Source: Streptomyces sp. A1277 (GTDB lineage Bacteria; Actinomycetota; Actinomycetes; Streptomycetales; Streptomycetaceae). From it: a DNA stretch of 64,000 bases. Positions 58,414 to 64,000 of this stretch are shown piece by piece. Position numbers and translations under genes: made by a program. How positions within the stretch are numbered: position 1 is the first letter of the stretch; each line of letters starts with the position of its first letter. The notes under the pieces are model-generated. The model saw only the letters and a list, made by a program, of their open reading frames with translations, was not told where the DNA came from and ran no database searches. The DNA lies in NCBI RefSeq assembly GCF_004795015.1, contig NZ_SSBI01000036.1, positions 20,265-84,264 on the forward strand, read 5' to 3'.

Positions 58414-59832
58414 ATGCGAGATCCGCTGTCCGCGTTGTCGGACGCCTTTACCGCCTTCCTCTTCGGGAAGGTGGAAACGACCCGGCTGCCCGTCCGCACC
58501 TCGACCGGACAGGCCCAGGCGGTCTACCTGCCCACCGCCGCCCCCGGCCTCGGCGACTCCGGCGTGATCATCGGCCGCGAGGTGTACTCCGGCAAGGGCT
58601 ACATCTACGACCCCTTCCAGCTTTACGGGCAGCAGCTCCCCGCCCCGCACTGGCTGGTCCTCGGCGAGTCCGGCAACGGCAAGTCCGCGCTGGAGAAGAC
58701 GTACGTGCTGCGCCAGCTCCGCTTCCGCGACCGCCAGGTCGTCGTCCTGGACGCCCAGGGCGAGGACGGCGTCGGCGAGTGGAACCTCATCGCGCAGGAG
58801 CTCGGCCTCACCCCCATCCGCCTCGACCCCACCTCCGCCCTGAACGGCGGCATCCGGCTCAACCCGCTCGACCCGGCGATCACCACGACCGGCCAGCTCG
58901 CCCTGTTGCGCACCATCATCGAAGTCGCCATGGGCCACGGCCTCGACGAGCGCTCGGGCTTCGCGCTCAAGGTCGCGCACGCCTACGTGAACGAGACGAC
59001 GACCGACCGCCAGCCCGTGCTGATGGACATCGTGGAGCAGCTCCGCCACCCCGAGCCGGAATCCGCCCGGGCGATGAACGTCGACATAGACGACGTACGC
59101 GCCTGGGGTCTGGACGTCGCGCTCGTCCTGGACCGGCTGGTCGACGGCGACCTGCGCGGCATGTTCGACGGCCCGACGTCCTTCGGCATCGACCTGGACG
59201 CCCCGCTGATCGTCTTCGACCTCTCGCACATCGACCGCAACTCGATCGCCATGCCCATCCTGATGGCGATCGTCGGCGTCTGGCTGGAACACACCTGGAT
59301 CAGGCCCGACCGCAAGAAGCGCATCTTCCTGGTCGAAGAGGCGTGGCACATCATCAACTCCCCCTTCGTCGCCCAGCTCTTCCAGCGCCTGCTGAAGTTC
59401 GGCCGACGGCTCGGGCTGTCCTTCGTCGCCGTCGTCCACCACCTCAGCGACGTGGTCGACGGCGCCGCGGCACGGGAAGCGGCGGCCATCCTGAAGATGG
59501 CCTCCACCCGCACGATCTACGCCCAGAAGGCCGACGAGGCGAGAGCCACCGGCCGGGTGATCGGGCTGCCCCGCTGGGCGGTCGAGATCATCCCCACCCT
59601 CACCCCCGGCATCGCCGTCTGGGACGTCAACGGCAACGTACAGGTCGTCAAACACCTGATCACCGAGGCCGAACGCCCCCTCGTCTTCACCGACCGCGCC
59701 ATGACCGAGTCGTCCGTCGCCGACCTGCTCCCGGACGACGTACGGGCCGCCGACCTCGAAGCGGAGCAGCGCGCGGCCAGGATCGAGAAACAGCAACGGC
59801 TGAACGAGTCGTCCGAGTCAACGGTGGCATGA
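58414..59832 (+). CDS. cmdB: VirB4/TraC-type ATPase (CmdB by synteny)
   Basis: 472 residues; the ATG follows AAAGGGAGG. Walker A is GESGNGKSALEKTYVLRQL near residue 84. Walker B is IFLVEEAWHII near residue 308, with the Glu-Glu-Ala-Trp variant usual in VirB4. GRRLGLSFVAVVHHLSDVVD is the sensor region that follows. It should energise substrate or subunit movement through the channel. The usual N-terminal domain of VirB4 is missing and is probably supplied by the preceding gene. Confidence 0.88.
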   Translation: MRDPLSALSDAFTAFLFGKVETTRLPVRTSTGQAQAVYLPTAAPGLGDSGVIIGREVYSGKGYIYDPFQLYGQQLPAPHWLVLGESGNGKSALEKTYVLRQLRFRDRQVVVLDAQGEDGVGEWNLIAQELGLTPIRLDPTSALNGGIRLNPLDPAITTTGQLALLRTIIEVAMGHGLDERSGFALKVAHAYVNETTTDRQPVLMDIVEQLRHPEPESARAMNVDIDDVRAWGLDVALVLDRLVDGDLRGMFDGPTSFGIDLDAPLIVFDLSHIDRNSIAMPILMAIVGVWLEHTWIRPDRKKRIFLVEEAWHIINSPFVAQLFQRLLKFGRRLGLSFVAVVHHLSDVVDGAAAREAAAILKMASTRTIYAQKADEARATGRVIGLPRWAVEIIPTLTPGIAVWDVNGNVQVVKHLITEAERPLVFTDRAMTESSVADLLPDDVRAADLEAEQRAARIEKQQRLNESSESTVA

Positions 59833-59833
59833 C

Positions 59834-61489
59834 ATGGCGGGGAGCGGCGGGGCACGGTCCGGCGACGGCCGAGGAGGCGGCATCCCCGACGGGCTGCTCG
59901 TCGGGCTGCTCGCCTTCCTCCTCGGGCTCACCCTGCTGATCTGGGCGGCCACCGGGCTCGCCGGCATCCTCGCGCACGGGGCCTGGCCCGACGGCGTCAC
60001 GCTGACCGAGACCCCGCTGGCCCTGCGCCGGCTCATGACGGCCCCGCACGACCTGCCCGCGGCCTGGCCGAACACACCTCCGGACGCGCTCTCCGGGTAC
60101 GGGCTGTTCTGGGGCCTGCTCATCGGCGAACTGATGGTGCTGGTGGTCCTCGTGGTGTTCGTGATGGGCGTCGTCACCCGCTGGCGCGCGGTACGCGCCC
60201 GCCAGCGCGCCGCACGCACCGAACAGCTGGAGCAACAGGAACGGCTGCGCCGAGAGGAACGGCAGCAGCGCCGGGAGCAGCAGCCGAACGGGACGGCGCG
60301 CGGCCGGCGCGGCAAGCGGGAGGAGTACGCACACGAGACGGCACTCCCCGACCCCGAACCGGCCCCGAAGCCCGGCCACCCCACCACCCCCATGCCCGCA
60401 GCCACCCCCGTACCGGGCACCGAACCCACGCAGACCACCACCCCCGTACCGGGCACCGAACCCACACAGACCACCATCCCCAGGCCGGGCACCGACCCCA
60501 CACCAGGTCCCGCGCCCGCCGCCGCCCCCGTACCGCCCGTCGTCCCCTCCCCCCGCACTCCGCTCGTCGTCTACGGCCCCGCCGCCACCCGCCGGTCCGC
60601 CGCCGTGCAGGCCATCCGCGAAGCCGAGGGGCCCGTGCTCGTGGTGACATCCGACCCCAGCGTCTGGGCGGAGACGAAGGACGCGCGCGCCAAGCTGGGC
60701 CCGGTTCTCGTCTACGACCCCGGCCACTTCTGCGACACGCCGGCCCGGCTGCACTGGGCGCCCACCTCCGGGTGCGAGCAGCCCGACCGGGCGGCGGCCC
60801 GCGCCACCGCGCTGCTCGCCCCGGTTCGGCCGCAGGCCCGTATCGACGCGGCGACGGCCGACACCGCCGAGACCCTGCTGCGCTGCTGGCTGCACGCCGC
60901 CGCCATCGACGGCCGCCCCTTCCGACAGGTCCACCGCTGGGCCCTCGGCGGCAGCGCCCACGAGCCGGTCCGCCTGCTCCGCACCCACCCGAAGGCGGCG
61001 CCCGGACTCGCCGGGTTGCTGGAGTCCGCGCTCACCGGCCACCCCGAACGCCGCGAGATGGCACAGGAGCTGACCGTACGGGCCTTCGGCGCCCTCTCCT
61101 CCGTCCACGTCCGGGACGCCTGCACACCAAATCGAGCAGATGCGCTCGCACTGGATTCTTTTGCGAACGAAGGGGGCAGCCTCTATGTGGTGGGTGAACC
61201 CATCGAGACCCCGCGATCCGGTCCGGGGGCCATGCCCCTGCTCACCGCGCTCGCCTCAGACGTGGTCGAGCACGGCCGCCGCATGGCCGCACGGTCATCC
61301 GACGGCCGGCTCGACCCACCAATGACGCTCGTCCTGGACGACATCGCGGCCGTCGCGCCCCTGCCCCGGCTGCCGGAGCTGCTGGCGACCGGCCAGGCCG
61401 AGGGCCTGTCGACCCTCGCCCTGCTCCGCTCCCCCGAACAGGCCCGCTCCCACTGGCCGCAGCAGCTCACGACGTCCACGCCCCTCTGA
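59834..61489 (+). CDS. cmdA: VirD4/TraD-like protein with degenerate P-loop (CmdA by synteny)
   Basis: 551 residues, starting one base after the cmdB stop. Two N-terminal membrane helices (about 17-40 and 92-118) are followed by a basic coiled coil (EQLEQQERLRREERQQRREQ), a Pro/Thr linker with repeated TPVPGTEPTQTT units, and a C-terminal domain. Where VirD4 has its Walker A, this protein reads VYGPAATRRSAAV, lacking the Gly-Lys-Ser/Thr. The Walker B-like LVLDDIAAVAPLPRLPELL and the following GQAEGLSTLALLRSPEQA do fit the coupling-protein pattern. It may recruit substrates without hydrolysing ATP. Confidence 0.8.
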   Translation: MAGSGGARSGDGRGGGIPDGLLVGLLAFLLGLTLLIWAATGLAGILAHGAWPDGVTLTETPLALRRLMTAPHDLPAAWPNTPPDALSGYGLFWGLLIGELMVLVVLVVFVMGVVTRWRAVRARQRAARTEQLEQQERLRREERQQRREQQPNGTARGRRGKREEYAHETALPDPEPAPKPGHPTTPMPAATPVPGTEPTQTTTPVPGTEPTQTTIPRPGTDPTPGPAPAAAPVPPVVPSPRTPLVVYGPAATRRSAAVQAIREAEGPVLVVTSDPSVWAETKDARAKLGPVLVYDPGHFCDTPARLHWAPTSGCEQPDRAAARATALLAPVRPQARIDAATADTAETLLRCWLHAAAIDGRPFRQVHRWALGGSAHEPVRLLRTHPKAAPGLAGLLESALTGHPERREMAQELTVRAFGALSSVHVRDACTPNRADALALDSFANEGGSLYVVGEPIETPRSGPGAMPLLTALASDVVEHGRRMAARSSDGRLDPPMTLVLDDIAAVAPLPRLPELLATGQAEGLSTLALLRSPEQARSHWPQQLTTSTPL

Positions 61490-61519
61490 AGGACAGGCCC
61501 CCCGACAGCCCGCACACCC

Positions 61520-62077
61520 CTACGGCCGCCCGACCGCGTACTCCAGCTCACGGGCCGTCGGGTCGCCCGGCATGGGCACCGTCTCCCCGGTCGGCGCGAA
61601 ACCGATCCGCCGGTAGAAGGCCGCAGCACGCGGATTCTCCTCGTGGACGTACAGCCGTACGCGCTCCAGCCGCGGCTCGTCCAGCGACCACGCCCACTCC
61701 AGAGCGGCCCGGAACAGCGCATCGGCCACACCCGTGCCCCGCGCCTCGGGCCGTACGAACACACCGACCACGTGGCCCTGGTGGACCGGAGCCGCGCCAC
61801 CGAACACCGACTCGTCGTCGGGGTGTTCGACGAGAACGCTCACCGTGCCCGCCCAGCGGCCGTCCGCACCCTCGGCGATGAACTGCCGCACCGCGCCCGC
61901 ACCGTCCTCGGACGCGTCGGCCGTCCGCTCCCGCCAGGCGTCGTCGGACCGCTTCAGGCTCTGCTCGTACGTCTCAAGGAACGCCACCGGGGCGACCGGG
62001 TCCTGCAGTGCGGCCAGCCGGAGTTCCTTCACCGACTGCCACTCATCGGCGCGCACCGGCCGTATCACGTAGTCCAT
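61520..62077 (-). CDS. GNAT-family N-acetyltransferase
   Basis: 185 residues. N-terminal IRPVRADEWQSVKELRLAAL, acetyl-CoA motif VVGVFVRPEARGTGVADALF near residue 105 and the C-terminal VHEENPRAAAFYRRIGF are standard GNAT landmarks. It resembles small-molecule or ribosomal-protein acetyltransferases; substrate unknown. It converges on cmdA with a 30-base gap. Confidence 0.87.
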   Translation of the reverse strand: MDYVIRPVRADEWQSVKELRLAALQDPVAPVAFLETYEQSLKRSDDAWRERTADASEDGAGAVRQFIAEGADGRWAGTVSVLVEHPDDESVFGGAAPVHQGHVVGVFVRPEARGTGVADALFRAALEWAWSLDEPRLERVRLYVHEENPRAAAFYRRIGFAPTGETVPMPGDPTARELEYAVGRP

Positions 62078-62221
62078 GCAGTGATCCTGACCCGCGCTCC
62101 GGTGACCGCGCAAACGCATTCACCCCGGTCAACCGCCGTCGTACCCCGGTACTACGCGGGCCCGCACATGCCGCCCCCGGCCCGACGCCCGACACCCCTC
62201 CAGCTCCATAGCGTCAGCCGC

Positions 62222-62570
62222 ATGATCAGGACCCACGCACTCACCCAACGCTACGGAGACGCCACCGTCGTCCAGGACCTCGACTTCACCGTCCGCCCCG
62301 GCACGGTCACCGGCTTCCTCGGGCCGAACGGCGCCGGGAAATCCACGACCATGCGCATGCTGCTCGGCCTGGACGAACCGGTCAACGGCCTCGACCCGGA
62401 GGGTGTCCTGTGGATGCGCAACCTCCTCAGGTCCCTCGCCACCGAGGGCCGTACGGAACTGGTCTCCTCGCACCTCATGAGCGAGATGGCCCTCACCGCC
62501 GACCACCTGGTCATCATCGGACGCGGCCGCCTGCTCGCCGACACCACGGTCAGCGCCCCGGCCCCGGCCC
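62222..62570 (+). pseudogene. ABC transporter ATPase remnant with internal deletion
   Basis: Starts normally (MIRTHALTQRYGDATVVQDL, Walker A GPNGAGKSTT) but jumps from MRMLLGLD straight to EPVNGLDPEGVLWMRNLLR, so about 80 residues with the Q-loop and signature are gone in frame. It then reads on to VIIGRGRLLADTTV and fuses without a stop to kinase sequence. The permease gene that should follow is absent. It cannot be a working ATPase. Confidence 0.82.
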
Positions 62571-63462
62571 GTTCACCGGGACCGGAGCCGCACCCCACCC
62601 CGCTCACCGCTCATATACAGCGCGGCCTCCACCACGTCCGCGCCTTCGACCGCCGCCGCCCGGCCGTCTGGAACGGCGTCCTGACCACGTTCTGGGTCCT
62701 GTTCGCCGTCCTCGACGTCTCCTCGGGCGGCTGGCGCACGGTCGCCGTCGACCCGCACGTTCCGGCGGCCCTGGTGCTCACGATGAGCGTGGCTTTCTCC
62801 GCCCCGCTACTGCGGCGCCGGGCCCGCCCGCAGGCCGCCCTGGCGTTCATGGCCCCGTTCTCGCTGGTCAACGTCTGGACGGGAGCGATGATCCAGGCAT
62901 CCTTCCTCCAGCTCGCGGCCGCCGCCGAACGGGCCAGGATCGCCCGGGAGATGCACGACATCATCGGCCACAACCTCTCCGTCATCACGGGCCTGGCCGA
63001 CGGCGGCTCCTACGCGGCGGCCAGGAGCCCGGAACGCGCGGCCCAGGCACTGGACGCCATAGGCACCACCAGCCGCCAGGCCCGCGCGGAACTCCGCCGC
63101 CTGCTCGCGGTGTCGCGCGGCCGGCCGGAGGACGCCGAGCGCACTCCGCAGCCCACCCTGGACGACATGGACGCGCTGCTGGAGGGCGTACGCCGGACCG
63201 GTCTGGCCGTACGTCTACGGGTGGGCGGTACGCCCCCCGGCCGCGCCGCCCACCGCCGGACGGCAGCTGACGGTCTACCGGGTGGTGCAGGAGTCCCTGA
63301 CCAACACCCTGAAACACGCGGGCCCTTCCTCCGCCCTCACGGCGGACATCACCCTGACCTACCGCCCGGGCGAGCTGGAGGCCGTCATCACGGACAACGG
63401 CTTCCCCCGCACTTCCGAGCGGCCCCCCACCGGTAGCGGACAGGGCATCACCGGGATGCGCG
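62571..63462 (+). pseudogene. NarL-type histidine kinase remnant, deleted and frameshifted
   Basis: In frame with the ABC remnant, kinase-like sequence begins near HVRAFDRRRPAVWNGVLTTF. The last membrane helices are shortened, then HisKA_3 reads ERARIAREMHDIIGHNLSV with the phosphoacceptor His. At about 63234-63243, in a run of six C, the frame shifts; the ATPase part continues one frame over as LTVYRVVQESLTNTLKHAGP and NGFPRTSERPPTGSGQGITG. It ends abruptly in response-regulator sequence. Confidence 0.8.
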
Positions 63463-63814
63463 CACGTGCCTCCCTATCGTCACGAAGTTCGCCCTCGACC
63501 GGTACGCGTACGACGGTCTGCGCGCCGGCGCCAGCGGCTTCCTCATCAAGGACGCGCTGCCCGAGGAACTTCTCTCCGGCATACGTGCCGTGGCCAGCGG
63601 CGACGCGGTGATCGCCCCGAGCCTGACCCGCCGTCTCCTGGACGCATACGTACAGCACTTGCCGGCCGCCCCCGGCGAACCGGCGCCACCCGACCCGCGC
63701 ATCGCCGGCCTCACCGGCCGCGAGCGGGAAATCCTCACGGTCATCGGCCACGCCAGGGACCGCGTCCAGGCGGTGATCCTGGCCTACGACACGCACTTGG
63801 TCGCCCCGGGGTGA
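63463..63814 (+). pseudogene. LuxR-type response regulator remnant, two deletions
   Basis: Only the last third of the receiver remains (FALDRYAYDGLRAGASGFLI, then KDALPEELLSGIRAV), joined to the kinase end without a start codon. The HTH begins as LTGREREILTVIGHA and then skips the recognition helices to RDRVQAVILAYDTHLVAPG, an in-frame loss of about 30 residues. It cannot bind DNA as a normal LuxR protein. Confidence 0.82.
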
Positions 63815-63832
63815 AACCCTGGTAAACGCAGA

Positions 63833-63861
63833 AAAGCCCCGTGCCAGAGGCACGGGGCTTT
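63833..63861 (-). terminator. rRNA operon terminator
   Basis: A 13-bp perfect stem (AAAGCCCCGTGCC / GGCACGGGGCTTT) with an AGA loop, reading into TTTTC on the minus strand 12 bases past the 5S 3' end. Confidence 0.93.
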
Positions 63862-63872
63862 CCCACAATGAT

Positions 63873-63992
63873 TGTTCGGCGGCGTCCTACTCTCCCACAG
63901 GGTCCCCCCTGCAGTACCATCGGCGCTGAAAGGCTTAGCTTCCGGGTTCGGAATGTAACCGGGCGTTTCCCTAACGCAATGACCACCGAAAC
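63873..63992 (-). rRNA. rrf: 5S ribosomal RNA
   Basis: The minus strand begins GTTTCGGTGGTCATTGCG and contains CCGAACCCGGAAGCTAAG and GGGAGAGTAGGACGCCGC, the invariant core of actinobacterial 5S rRNA, 120 bases in all. The 5' and 3' ends pair as helix I. It is the last gene of an rRNA operon whose 23S gene must lie beyond position 64000; the terminator follows directly. Confidence 0.96.
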
Positions 63993-64000
63993 ACTATGAA

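Noticed and set aside
44744..61489. Integrative conjugative element
   Set aside because: No integrase, relaxase, replication initiator or attachment-site repeats found in the window, and the secretion genes are syntenic with a chromosomal locus in S. coelicolor.

Overview
The window is Streptomyces chromosome. Evidence: very high G+C, strong third-position G/C bias that opens long spurious antisense frames, and gene order matching the S. coelicolor core region I remember from nur through rsiG, glnR, mshD, ppk, pstSCAB, pit and csoR to the cmd genes. A 5S rRNA on the minus strand at the right edge shows that an rRNA operon lies beyond it. Family and locus-name statements come from memory; no search was run.

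Layout. 1-5 kb: an HbhA-like partial gene with an XRE regulator, a TetX-like flavin monooxygenase divergent from a TetR gene, a second TetR gene and an Eis-like acetyltransferase. 5-13 kb: asparaginase, the c-di-GMP-responsive anti-sigma factor RsiG, dtd, a YgfZ-like protein, the nickel regulator Nur, a nitrobindin-like protein, a 33-residue membrane protein, three translationally coupled related membrane-anchored proteins, a DsrE-like protein and a DUF3099 protein. 13-18.5 kb: a rhodanese (cysA) and DUF1416 unit preceded by a Cys-containing leader peptide with its own promoter, then DUF2993, a membrane protein, a MoaD/ThiS-like carrier and a hydrolase. 18.7-24.1 kb: glnR, a LacI regulator, and a secreted HtrA-type protease next to a two-component system.

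24.2-40.4 kb is dominated by phosphate metabolism: a secreted 5'-nucleotidase, ppk with CHAD and Nudix genes, a PHO-boxed pstSCAB operon, and pit with its DUF47 partner. mshD and a GntR-ABC unit are interspersed, and csoR with a textbook copper operator closes the block. 40.4-45.8 kb: lipoproteins, a bicovalent-FAD oxidase, a PAP2 phosphatase and a transglycosylase/NlpC-P60 hydrolase.

45.8-53.8 kb looks accessory. It holds a coupled WXG-like / DUF1023 hydrolase / lipoprotein set whose distal part drops to about half G+C, a frameshifted pseudogene, a membrane-protein remnant and several orphan genes. 54.0-61.5 kb is a six-gene type IV secretion-like operon (cmdF to cmdA by synteny): pilin-like, VirB8-like, VirB6-like, a split VirB3/VirB4, and a VirD4-like protein with a degenerate P-loop. 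With the transglycosylase/P60 gene upstream this makes a minimal Gram-positive T4SS with no relaxase. 62.2-63.8 kb is a heavily deleted ABC / histidine kinase / response regulator locus, followed by the rRNA terminator and 5S rRNA.
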